Shown here: positions 24,182 through 32,321 of the stretch, piece after piece
Layout of the letters: each line of letters opens with the position of its first letter
Position numbering within the stretch: the stretch's first letter is position 1
Source: Desulfoscipio gibsoniae DSM 7213
GTDB taxonomy: Bacteria > Bacillota > Desulfotomaculia > Desulfotomaculales > Desulfallaceae
NCBI RefSeq assembly: GCF_000233715.2
Contig: NC_021184.1
Coordinates: 992,001-1,056,000, forward strand
Direction of reading: 5' to 3'
DNA: 64,000 bases
Position numbers and translations under genes: made by a program
The notes under the pieces: model-generated
Database searches by the model: none
What the model saw: the letters and a program-made list of their open reading frames with translations, nothing else
What the model was told of the DNA's origin: nothing

Positions 24182-24910
24182 TTGAAATCTAAATTTCTAT
24201 TCATTGTATTGCTGTCCGCTTTGTCTTTAATCTTTTTTAGTACCACTTGTTTTGCCAGTGCGGAAACTGAGCTAACCAACGTGATTTCAGTAAGCGGGAG
24301 TGGGGTTATCAAGTTGGCCCCCAATGTGGCTGACATAAATTTTTCGGTAATTACCGAAGCAGATGAGGCAGGAATAGCTCAAGCTAAAAATTCTGAGATA
24401 GTCAATAAAGTTATAAATTCATTACAAAATAGTGGCATACCTGCCACTGACATTTACACTGCCGGATATTACCTTAACCCCAAGTATATTTACGAGGAAA
24501 GGAAATCCCCCCAAATTAGTGGTTATGAGGTGTGTAACGAGATAACAGTTACGGTGCGGGATACAGCTCTGATAGGTAAAGTTATAGACCTGGCTGTAAA
24601 GAGTGGAATTAATCAGGTACAAAATATCAGTTTTTATGTTGAAGGTGGTATGGAGCAAAAAGCTAAGGCACTAACCCAGGCAATAGAGGACGCCAGGGCA
24701 AAAGCTGAGGTTATTGCAGCAGCAATAGACAAAAAAATTGTTGGTATTAAGTCCGCCAGTGGCAACTGGTATGATGATGCGCCATCACCTATTATTTTTG
24801 AGAAAAGATTAGCTGCTGGAGCTGGCGCAGATAGTGCCACGTCTACACCAATTAATCCCGGATTAGTAGAAATTAGAGCAAGTGCGGAGATTATTTATTT
24901 AATCAATTAA
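24182..24910 (+). CDS. SIMPL (DUF541) domain exported protein
   Basis: The 242-residue protein starts at TTG 24182 eight bases after GAGGAGG. A signal peptide ends near CFASA. The mature part has VSGSGVIKLAPNVADINFSV, then TAGYYLNPKY, then ISGYEVCNEITVTVRD, the SIMPL/DUF541 pattern of proteins that form oligomeric rings at the cell surface. Its function in Bacillota is unclear. It stands alone after the spore surface group. Confidence 0.88.
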   Translation: MKSKFLFIVLLSALSLIFFSTTCFASAETELTNVISVSGSGVIKLAPNVADINFSVITEADEAGIAQAKNSEIVNKVINSLQNSGIPATDIYTAGYYLNPKYIYEERKSPQISGYEVCNEITVTVRDTALIGKVIDLAVKSGINQVQNISFYVEGGMEQKAKALTQAIEDARAKAEVIAAAIDKKIVGIKSASGNWYDDAPSPIIFEKRLAAGAGADSATSTPINPGLVEIRASAEIIYLIN

Positions 24911-25054
24911 CATATGTTAACAGCCATCATTAGCTTGTAAAAAAAGCTACCGTATAGTGACATAGATGAACCCGCCAGTTTTGCAACCGGATAAAAATGC
25001 TTTAATGTTAAGTTATCATTATGTGAAATTCGTGGGCAAAAGAAGATTGTCGAT

Positions 25055-25103
25055 CTTGGGTCGATTTTGGGAGTGGTTCAGCTAAGTCCAAAACCGACCC
25101 AAG
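25055..25103. repeat. 16-bp inverted repeat in an empty stretch
   Basis: CTTGGGTCGATTTTGG and CCAAAACCGACCCAAG are complementary except at one position, with a 17-base loop. There is no T tract. Apart from this I see nothing in 24911-25159. Confidence 0.7.
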
Positions 25104-25159
25104 TGCAAGAAACAGTGAAATGGGACCAAGTTAATGGCGGTAGCAATACAAGGACGCCT

Positions 25160-25288
25160 TTATTTGGTTAGAGACTCGATTAATATATCCTCAAAAGACG
25201 TGCATCCCAAGGACACCACTTCTCCGCTGCCGGACAATGCCAACCATTGCCCCTCGCATTGTACAAAAATTGGTAACTCAAGTGTCAT
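25160..25288 (-). CDS. 42-residue protein, unknown, behind an attenuator
   Basis: ATG 25288 has a perfect AAAGGAGGGG upstream. The product begins MTLELPIFVQCEGQWLALSG and ends in a short acidic helix. It is not hydrophobic and has two cysteines. I do not recognise it. The longer in-frame ORF to 25372 runs through a terminator hairpin, so I reject that start. Confidence 0.55.
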   Translation of the reverse strand: MTLELPIFVQCEGQWLALSGSGEVVSLGCTSFEDILIESLTK

Positions 25289-25303
25289 TATAACCCCTCC
25301 TTT

Positions 25304-25335
25304 GAAAAAAATAAGACCACCCACTAAGGGTGGTC
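25304..25335 (-). promoter_or_regulatory. Terminator-type hairpin just ahead of a ribosome site
   Basis: On the minus strand GACCACCC-TTAGT-GGGTGGTC is followed by TTATTTTTTTC, a complete intrinsic terminator. Its T tract runs straight into the AAAGGAGG of the 42-residue gene. It either ends the upstream transcript or attenuates this small gene. Confidence 0.7.
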
Positions 25336-25362
25336 CGGTATTCTTAAATCTGTTATAACACG

Positions 25363-25491
25363 CTATCCACACCGTATTGGGAGTAATGATCTTTTAAATT
25401 TTGGCAACACAAAAAGCCCATTCATACGCATACCCATGCACATGAGGGTTGTTGTAATACCCATGAAATTGTGTTGTGCTGCGCTTATCAT
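25363..25491 (-). CDS. Possible 42-residue Met-rich peptide
   Basis: The frame opens at ATG 25489-25491, nine bases after GGGAGG, and is rich in methionine (LMCMGMRMNG). It lies upstream of the attenuator and the next small gene on the same strand. Its reality rests only on the ribosome site. Confidence 0.35.
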   Translation of the reverse strand: MISAAQHNFMGITTTLMCMGMRMNGLFVLPKFKRSLLPIRCG

Positions 25492-25778
25492 GGTCATTTA
25501 CCTCCCAATAAAAGTAAAAAACTTTGTATACAGTATATCACCTGTCAGGCATTCTGTAAACATTTATCTCCAAGTACACCAGCGCGTTATTATGTAACCG
25601 CGTGCCACCCTGATTACTGTGCCGGCCAATTCCGCCCATCCGGTGACCGGTTTGGCTACTAAAGTTACCATTGGGTCTCGCTTATAAGATTAAGTCCCGT
25701 GGCTGTGGCAACGTAATTCTTTTTTCGCCATTGATCTGCTCGGCATTTGATAATCTAAGCCAATGCTCAACAGATTCT

Positions 25779-26429
25779 TTACCTATCCGGTTCTGGTTCA
25801 TTTCGATCATAAATAATGTCTAACCTATCCTTGCAAAAAGATGAATTTTGTGCGACATCTAATATAAAGGAACGCACAGTTCTGATAAAATGCTGTTTTA
25901 GGTTAATATCTTTAAATAACCTTTTTCTCAGGGCAAAAGTAATCTCTAATTGAATTCCTTTACCCCTGCGGCCGCGGTTGCAAATATTGGTCTGTCGCCG
26001 GCCTCTATACTGGGCTGTACTCTCCCTAATGGTAAAGCCCGCTTCTATAAATGCCACTATTAGCCTATTACCCAGTTCTACATCTAATCCGCCCACCATG
26101 ATAAATTCTTCAGTTCCATTACGAAGTCCGTGAATGGTTAAAACTATATCCGCCCGGGCGGCAGCCGCTAAGGCCAACGGTTCGTCAAAATGGTGGCTGG
26201 TGATATGCAGGTCCCGGCTATTGTTGGTTTTAATCCCCTCAAAAATATAAAGGTCAAAATCATCTTCGGCAATCCACTCGGCAATATCAGCAGTGTAAGG
26301 CTCTATTTTCCCACCATGCGGTGCCATAATTAGAACAGGATACTTGCCGTTTCTGACCTTTATTCGATAATCCCGGTCTTCTTTTTCGTACGTTTGTAAT
26401 TCACGAAAACTTCCATAACGATCTGACAT
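25779..26429 (-). CDS. Poly-gamma-glutamate hydrolase family protein
   Basis: The 216-residue protein resembles the phage and Bacillus PghP/YmaC family of zinc hydrolases that cut poly-gamma-glutamate. Metal-site candidates are His in MAPHGG, Glu in YIFEG and His in TIHGLRN; the glutamate in QLEITFALR is the likely catalytic one. There is no signal peptide. I chose ATG 26429 (MSDRYGS) over the upstream ATG at 26471. Confidence 0.8.
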   Translation of the reverse strand: MSDRYGSFRELQTYEKEDRDYRIKVRNGKYPVLIMAPHGGKIEPYTADIAEWIAEDDFDLYIFEGIKTNNSRDLHITSHHFDEPLALAAAARADIVLTIHGLRNGTEEFIMVGGLDVELGNRLIVAFIEAGFTIRESTAQYRGRRQTNICNRGRRGKGIQLEITFALRKRLFKDINLKQHFIRTVRSFILDVAQNSSFCKDRLDIIYDRNEPEPDR

Positions 26430-26561
26430 CAGTATCACCCATTTTATATGTTCCTTATGATAAAATACCACTAAAATGAACCGAATGGCCAGATAAAATT
26501 GTAAGGAATATAATATCTTTCTGACAACATATGTGAGTAAGATAGTATAAGGGTGATAATA

Positions 26562-27329
26562 TTGAAATCAATCAATAAGTTTTACGCAGTTAGCATAGCA
26601 TTACTGATCCTGCTCTTTGCGGTAATAGGATGTAATAATACTATCAACACAAAAAGTGCCGGCAGTAATATTGCTGTAAGTACGCACAGTGCTGAAAATA
26701 CTTCAGAGCCTGATAGGAGCCTTCCCCAGGGGTTCGTGTACTTAGATGAAGTTATACCGGATGCGGTATACGATATCAGATATTATGGTGAACATAATTT
26801 TGTAGGCAGGCAAATCGACGGGTTCCTGGCTCCCAGGGCAATTATAACGGCACCGGCAGCGGAAGCACTGAAAAAGGTGCAGGAAGACTTAAAAGAACAA
26901 GGGTTAGGCTTAAAAATATACGATGCATACCGCCCCACACAAGCAGTAGATCACTTTGTGAGGTGGGCTCAAAACGCCGATGATACTGAGATGAAGGAAG
27001 AGTTTTACCCCAACATAGAAAAAAGCAACCTGTTTGCACAGGGTTACATCGCCAAAAGGTCAGGACACTCACGGGGTAGTACGGTTGACTTAACCATTAT
27101 AATGTTGGACACCAAAAAAGAACTTGATATGGGGAGCGCTTTTGATTTATTGGATCCAATTTCCCATCATGATACCACGTTGATTACTGATGAACAGCGG
27201 GAAAACCGCAGGCTGCTGAGGCATGTCATGGAGGAGAACGGTTTTAGAGCATACTACAAAGAATGGTGGCATTATACTCTAATCAACGAACCCTATCCCG
27301 AAAAGTATTTTAATTTTCCTGTGCAATAG
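26562..27329 (+). CDS. VanX/DdpX-type D-Ala-D-Ala dipeptidase, lipoprotein
   Basis: The 255-residue protein starts at TTG 26562 behind AAGGGTG. A lipobox FAVIGC places it on the outer face of the membrane. The M15 zinc-peptidase motifs are present: SGHSRGSTVD for two metal ligands and EWWHYT for the catalytic Glu and third ligand. It splits D-Ala-D-Ala or related dipeptides. No van genes are nearby, so a role in wall recycling is more likely than vancomycin resistance. Confidence 0.88.
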   Translation: MKSINKFYAVSIALLILLFAVIGCNNTINTKSAGSNIAVSTHSAENTSEPDRSLPQGFVYLDEVIPDAVYDIRYYGEHNFVGRQIDGFLAPRAIITAPAAEALKKVQEDLKEQGLGLKIYDAYRPTQAVDHFVRWAQNADDTEMKEEFYPNIEKSNLFAQGYIAKRSGHSRGSTVDLTIIMLDTKKELDMGSAFDLLDPISHHDTTLITDEQRENRRLLRHVMEENGFRAYYKEWWHYTLINEPYPEKYFNFPVQ

Positions 27330-27370
27330 GATTATGAACATTCATGTTTATACATTCGATGATATAAAAA

Positions 27371-27409
27371 TGCCAATGACGGTGGGGACTTCTCTCACCG
27401 TCATTGGCA
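27371..27409. terminator. Terminator between convergent genes
   Basis: A perfect 14-bp stem (TGCCAATGACGGTG and complement) with an 11-base loop, lying after the VanX-like gene and facing the HAD gene. Confidence 0.75.
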
Positions 27410-27515
27410 ACATTGTTTATATTCATATGCCATGATTAAATAATTATAATCCCAGCACGCTAACAGTTTGAGGGCAAATATATTCAATAAAAAACTTATC
27501 CGACTTCTTTCTGCT

Positions 27516-28190
27516 TTAGAAATTAATTGATTTTAATGCTGCGGGTAGTTCAGTTAATTGATTCAAAACAATATCCGGCCTTTTTTGTATTAGCGTTTCC
27601 CTCTGATTCTCACCTCCCAGGACAAGGCCAATTTTTATTCCCGCATCTCTTGCTGCCTCCAGATCGGAGAGACTGTCTCCTATATGGATGATATTTTCTT
27701 TCTTAACCCCGGCCCAGTCTATAACTTTGAGTAGACCTTCATTGGCGGGTTTTAATAATCTGACGTCGTTTCTTGTCACAACCAACCCAAAACTGTTTTG
27801 CAGGTTGAATGACGGTAGTACTTGCTCTAAAACCTTTTTACCTATATTGGACACTAATGCTATTCTGTAGTCCTTTAATCGGCTCAATGTATCGAGAAGT
27901 CCTTGAACCGGACTCCACCGGGAAGCTGCATCAAGGTCATAACGGTCATAAAGATTATCGAGCAATGACCCAAGGTAATTATCAGGGAACTCCCATTCTT
28001 TACCTTTTATTTGGACTAGATTATAAATGGCTGCATAATTCATGTTGCTAAACTTTTCTTTAGGAATCCCTTTTTCCGAAAGAATAGTTATGGTCTCATT
28101 GATTGCTTCAGTTATATTCCATTGAAAACTAACTAATGTTCCCTCAAAGTCCAAGGATATTACTTTAGTATTTTTCATTATTTCTATCAT
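27516..28190 (-). CDS. HAD-superfamily hydrolase
   Basis: The 224-residue protein has HAD motif I as DFEGTLV, motif II in ALVSNIG, a Lys before RLLKPAN, and motif III/IV as IHIGDSLSDLEAA. The second residue of motif I is Glu instead of the usual Asp in DxDxT. A phosphoglycolate-phosphatase-like phosphatase is the best guess; the substrate is unknown. GAAGGCGG lies before the ATG. Confidence 0.82.
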   Translation of the reverse strand: MIEIMKNTKVISLDFEGTLVSFQWNITEAINETITILSEKGIPKEKFSNMNYAAIYNLVQIKGKEWEFPDNYLGSLLDNLYDRYDLDAASRWSPVQGLLDTLSRLKDYRIALVSNIGKKVLEQVLPSFNLQNSFGLVVTRNDVRLLKPANEGLLKVIDWAGVKKENIIHIGDSLSDLEAARDAGIKIGLVLGGENQRETLIQKRPDIVLNQLTELPAALKSINF

Positions 28191-28255
28191 TTACCGCCTT
28201 CCTAAATTTACTTAAAACTAGCGAAATCTAGGCGGAAACCTATCACGGTTTCCGT

Positions 28256-28940
28256 TTAATTCATCTGCGCCAACAGGTTACACCTAGTGTAATCCCAGGC
28301 CACAGTGTACGTGGTACGACTTAAGTCTTCCACATAGCCGAGGCGCGGCAATAAATTTTCTTTTTTGGCTATATTAATAGCACTATTTAAGTCCCTGCTA
28401 AGTGTCGTATGACAGTTAGGGCAGGTAAAGACCCGTACCGTTAGGTCTTTCTTTTCTTCATGGCCGCAGAAAGAGCAGGTTTTAGTTGTTCCTTCCTCCG
28501 CCACTTCCGTGAAATGCTTGCCGGACTTCTCCATTACCCAGGCAATAATTTTCCTAGCCTTAGCAATAACCGTCTGGTTTAACATTGATCGGTGCATATT
28601 ATCATACTTAGCCGTTTCTAGGGATGGAGTATAATCACCCATAAGAACTAAGTCATAGTCTCTAGCCAGTTGGTTAGCGATTGCATATAATCCTTGCTTA
28701 ATCTGTTCTCGCCGGGCGGCGTTACATGCCTTGTCCAAGGCCTTATTAATTCTTAGCAAACGCCTACTGGGCTGCCAATAGCCTCTGCCTTCGTAGGTTT
28801 CAACGAACTTTGCTTTACGGAGGCAGACATCCCGTTTTGATTTTAGCCGGTCAATCACTTTGTCCTAGTATTTAATTTGAGGCAAGTTCTTAAACTCATA
28901 ACTAACACCATCTTGGTTAATACTAGCTCCAGCACCCCTC
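28256..28940 (-). pseudogene. TnpB fragment (RuvC and zinc finger part) with an internal stop
   Basis: The open frame of about 200 codons covers the C-terminal half of an IS200/IS605-type TnpB RNA-guided nuclease. It has the zinc finger TCSFCGHEE-CPNCH and the last RuvC Asp in SRDLNSAINIA. Upstream of a TAG at about 28868 the same frame continues (SINQDGVSYEFKNLPQIKY). The N-terminal half, the first RuvC Asp and any tnpA are gone. The usual Glu position reads LVLMGD, while a Glu sits just before the zinc finger (VAEEGTTKTC). Confidence 0.75.
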
Positions 28941-29210
28941 CTTTAAAAGATAACCTGATACAAAACCTACTATAAACCATATTACCATATCTCATGCTTC
29001 CTTGGCTCCTATTATTTTAATAATTCAAATAATTCAGTAAAAATTTATAGGATGTATTAGATATGGATTCATAGGTGATTCACACATGTATTACTATGTT
29101 TTTCGAATAATAAAATTTATGCAAAGAGAGTGCTGCATATTCTTTTTTAGCTCTTACCCGATGACCCAGGCTATTTCCAACAGGATTATTGCAATTGGAA
29201 GATAAGAAAA
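28941..29210. other. No gene seen
   Basis: An AT-rich stretch between the TnpB scrap and the stalk-domain gene. I see no ribosome site with a usable frame and no repeat. Confidence 0.5.
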
Positions 29211-29246
29211 GAGAGCTGCCTTTATAAAAGTTAGCTCTCATTTTTG
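29211..29246. terminator. Bidirectional terminator
   Basis: Stem GAGAGCT/AGCTCTC with T-rich tails on both strands. It ends the stalk-domain gene on the minus strand. Confidence 0.8.
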
Positions 29247-29251
29247 CGGTG

Positions 29252-30154
29252 CTATTCAAAAACCCTGATAAATTCTGCTCCACCCTGCACGGGGTAGATC
29301 ATTAGCACAGGTCCGCCAAAGAAGGCTTCCACGGTAATACCTTCTTTTAAACGATCCACTGGCAGAAGTTCATCAGTATCACCTTTATAAACTTTAGTGG
29401 TATTGGTAATCATGACGGTTGCTTTATCATAAGAGGTACCTTTATTGTTTTCGCCTTCCACAAATATGCCGGTTATCTCCTTATTTTCATTGAAAACCAG
29501 TTTGGTGACTTTCCCGATGACATCAACTTTTTCCAGGGATGTGACGTACCAATTGTTATCCTGTTTTTTCACGGTTACGTATTCTTTCATCAAAAATGTG
29601 TTTTTCGTAGAATCCGTATAGGTGAAGACCACTTCAAACTTAATGGTATCATTATCAATTTTACTTTTTTCATTGATCTCATATTTTTCCACCCACGGGC
29701 TTGATGTCCCGGTGGTCCAGTCATTCTCAGCAAACTTCTCACGCCACTTTCTCTTCAGCTCTGGTTCCATAACAGCATACTGTAAAGCTCCGTTTCTTGT
29801 TTTGATCCCTTCGGCCCATGTCCCTGCAGCGGACACAGCTTCTTTAGCCGCAAGCGCTTTTTCCAGACCAGCTACCCGGGAGTCTGATACCTGTGTATTA
29901 TCTGGCACCTGTGTTTTATCGGTAAGAATCTGGACGGTGTTGCTTTCAGTATCCCAGGTTACATTTGCGCCTAGTTTTTCTGAAATAACCCTGATGGGTA
30001 CCATTACTCTCCCTTTTTCAATAACCGGTGCCACGTCAGATTCTAATACATCTCCGTCAAACACAATTTTTATTGGAGAAAGAGCATAGGCAGATGCAAC
30101 AAAAACTGTAGAAAACATAAATAGTATAAAAAAAGTTAAAATTTTCTTTTTCAT
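29252..30154 (-). CDS. Exported stalk-domain (copper amine oxidase N-terminal-like) protein
   Basis: About 300 residues from ATG 30154; the ATG at 30163 is too close to the ribosome site. A signal peptide ends around AYA. A stalk domain follows (IKIVFDGDVLESDVAPVIE, RVMVPIRVISEKLGANVTWD), which is common in surface proteins of Bacillota. The rest is a beta-rich domain with a possible binding role. No catalytic copper residues are expected. It is a single gene. Confidence 0.82.
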   Translation of the reverse strand: MKKKILTFFILFMFSTVFVASAYALSPIKIVFDGDVLESDVAPVIEKGRVMVPIRVISEKLGANVTWDTESNTVQILTDKTQVPDNTQVSDSRVAGLEKALAAKEAVSAAGTWAEGIKTRNGALQYAVMEPELKRKWREKFAENDWTTGTSSPWVEKYEINEKSKIDNDTIKFEVVFTYTDSTKNTFLMKEYVTVKKQDNNWYVTSLEKVDVIGKVTKLVFNENKEITGIFVEGENNKGTSYDKATVMITNTTKVYKGDTDELLPVDRLKEGITVEAFFGGPVLMIYPVQGGAEFIRVFE

Positions 30155-30399
30155 CCGACCCATCCTTTAATTAGATAAAATAGGCACCTTTAATTAATGT
30201 AGACGAAATATTATATTAGTTGTTCCACTTCGTTCTGCTAGGATTTTTTAATTTTATTTGTTAATATCCTACCTGTCTAATCCTGATGTACTGAACATTT
30301 AAGTTGCCGGTATGATTAAACTATGCAAAGCCCCAATTTTAAATAAACTTTTACTATAAGCCGTTGGGTTTTATTAAAATTCAGTCACCAGTTGCCTGG
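30155..30399. other. No gene seen
   Basis: An AT-rich spacer upstream of the stalk-domain gene that probably contains its promoter. No distinct motif is recognised. Confidence 0.5.
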
Positions 30400-30495
30400 T
30401 TAATTATCAGTTAAATTTTCGGGATTCATTAATTTTCTCGTAAGCAGTGGGACGCCAAACGCACCCAGCAGCACCATAACTATAGCAGTTAACAT
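30400..30495 (-). CDS. 31-residue single-helix membrane peptide
   Basis: ATG with AAAGGAG upstream. The product has one hydrophobic helix (LTAIVMVLLGAFGVPLL) followed by a basic and then acidic tail ending NPENLTDN. The pattern of one helix followed by NPE is reminiscent of KdpF, but no kdp genes are in the window. It is too short for the usual gene finders. Confidence 0.5.
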   Translation of the reverse strand: MLTAIVMVLLGAFGVPLLTRKLMNPENLTDN

Positions 30496-30642
30496 ACTAT
30501 CAGCTCCTTTAATAATTATTATAAAACCATGCCGGTTGGACTCTTATTATTTTAGTGAATCGCCTATTAGTTCTTTATGGTTTAAAAATAGTGAATTTAA
30601 CCGGTTATTTCCCAATTTAATAAAAATAGACGATTTAAAGAA

Positions 30643-31014
30643 ATGATATGTTCCATGGAATTTACTGCCAGAAGGCAAGGGGAGACAAGGGGTGCTCAAA
30701 TACAGGGGCTGTTGGTGCAGGGCGATCTGGCCAAACGCGCTCAGGCCGCCGGTGTTCAGGTTATGGTAGAAGGCCTGGGGCATGTGCCTCTTAACCATGT
30801 GGAAGCTACTATGAAACTGCAAAAAAGACTGTGCAACAACACACCTTACTTTATCCTGGGCACATTGGCGACGGATGTTGCCCCGGGCTACGACAACATT
30901 ACCGGTGCCATCGGAGGTGCCTTCGCCGGTGCCTGTGGTGCAGATTTTCTTTGCTACCTAACTCCGGCAGAGCTTTTGGGACTGCCTTTGAAGGAAGCTT
31001 TGAATAGAGCCTAA
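30643..31014 (+). pseudogene. thiC: thiC internal fragment
   Basis: The roughly 120 codons read [52 protein letters not shown] and FLCYLTPAE. This is the central barrel of phosphomethylpyrimidine synthase, with the usual MVEGPGH changed to MVEGLGH. The N-terminal two thirds and the C-terminal CxxCxxxxC cluster-binding motif are missing, so it cannot be active. Confidence 0.85.
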
Positions 31015-31154
31015 GTTGTTCATTGAATATATACCTAAAAATTTTTGCACTCGACAAGACCTGACAGAGTTTCGGAAGGCGATTGGTTTGCAATTGTCAA
31101 AATTATTTAATAAGATTTCAAACACATGCTTGGGCAAGGAGGCAAAATAAGCGA

Positions 31155-32321
31155 TTGAATATGCCAAATGAACTGGAATTACGCAAGTTTGTCGCGCCCG
31201 AATTCATCTTTGGGATAGGGGCGCAACACCTGGCGGGCCGTTATGCGAAGAATTTTGGCGCGCGCAAGGTATTGGTCGTAACTGATCCCGGGATAATCGC
31301 CGCGGGATGGGCGGAACGAGTTACAGACAGTATAGAAGACGTCGGTATTCCGTATACTGTCTTTTCGGAGGTCACCCCCAATCCGCGTGACCAAGAAGTT
31401 ATGGCCGGGGCTGAAATCTACCAAAGCGACCGGTGTAATGTCATCGTAGCGGTAGGTGGCGGCAGTCCCATGGACTGTGCCAAGGGCATAGGCATTGTAA
31501 GTTCCAACAAAAGACACATTGTCGAGTTTGAGGGCGTTGATCAGGTACCGGTTCCTTGTCCGCCTTTAATCTGTATTCCGACGACCTCAGGCAGTTCGGC
31601 AGATCTTTCTCAGTTTGCAATTATCACAGACATGCAGCAAATGGTTAAAATAGCTATTGTCAGTAAAACACTTGTCCCCGATATTGCTTTAATTGACCCC
31701 CAAACAAATGTTACAATGTCATCGTTTTTGACAGCCAGTACCGGTTTCGATGCGCTTACCCATGCTATCGAAGCTTTTGTTTCAAATGCCCATTCACCAG
31801 TTACAGATCTGCATGCTTTAGAAGCAATCCGCTTGATTAACGCAAACTTGCTTTCGACAATAAAAGAACCAGATAACCTTGATCTGCGCGGCAAGATGAT
31901 GCTGGGCAGTTTACATGCCGGACTGGCGTTTTCCAATGCTATACTGGGTGCAGTTCATGCAATGGCCCATAGCCTGGGGGGCCTTTTAGATCTTGCTCAT
32001 GGGGAATGCTGTGCCGTTTTATTGAGACATGTTATAGCTTATAATTTCGACGCTGCCGCTGAACGATACCAGTTAATAGGCGAAACGATGGGGCTTAACC
32101 TGCGTGGGATGTTCTTTGAAGAGAAAAAGTCAGCCATCCTTGAGACTATATACTATCTGCAAAAAGCCCTGGGTTTTGATAGGACTCTTGGTCAACTCGG
32201 CGTGCAACGGAGTGATATTCCTGTTCTTGCCAGCAAAGCGATGAAGGATCCTTGTATGGCAACCAACCCGCGCCGGCCAAAACAGAGGGATATCGAGGTT
32301 TTATATGAAGAAGCGCTATAA
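31155..32321 (+). CDS. Iron-containing alcohol dehydrogenase
   Basis: The 388-residue protein belongs to the group III iron-dependent alcohol dehydrogenases: the cofactor loop VGGGSPMDCAKGI, the IPTTSGSSAD segment, and iron ligands in GFDALTHAIEAF and AHSLGG, then LAHGECCAVLL. TTG 31155, 12 bases after AGGAGG, is the likeliest start; ATG 31161 is the alternative. Its last codons overlap a histidine kinase gene by 17 bases, so the two are co-translated. The substrate alcohol is unknown. Confidence 0.9.
   Translation: MNMPNELELRKFVAPEFIFGIGAQHLAGRYAKNFGARKVLVVTDPGIIAAGWAERVTDSIEDVGIPYTVFSEVTPNPRDQEVMAGAEIYQSDRCNVIVAVGGGSPMDCAKGIGIVSSNKRHIVEFEGVDQVPVPCPPLICIPTTSGSSADLSQFAIITDMQQMVKIAIVSKTLVPDIALIDPQTNVTMSSFLTASTGFDALTHAIEAFVSNAHSPVTDLHALEAIRLINANLLSTIKEPDNLDLRGKMMLGSLHAGLAFSNAILGAVHAMAHSLGGLLDLAHGECCAVLLRHVIAYNFDAAAERYQLIGETMGLNLRGMFFEEKKSAILETIYYLQKALGFDRTLGQLGVQRSDIPVLASKAMKDPCMATNPRRPKQRDIEVLYEEAL

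Noticed and set aside
25590-25660. On the minus strand AGGGTGGCACGCGG resembles the core of a T-box riboswitch.
   Set aside because: One C of the conserved ACCGCGG is missing, no complementary antiterminator strand follows, there is no specifier stem I could find and no aminoacyl-tRNA synthetase or amino acid gene is downstream.
26562-27329. VanX-like gene as evidence of vancomycin resistance.
   Set aside because: No vanA/vanH ligase or dehydrogenase and no VanRS-type linkage; single M15 dipeptidases of this kind are common in wall turnover.
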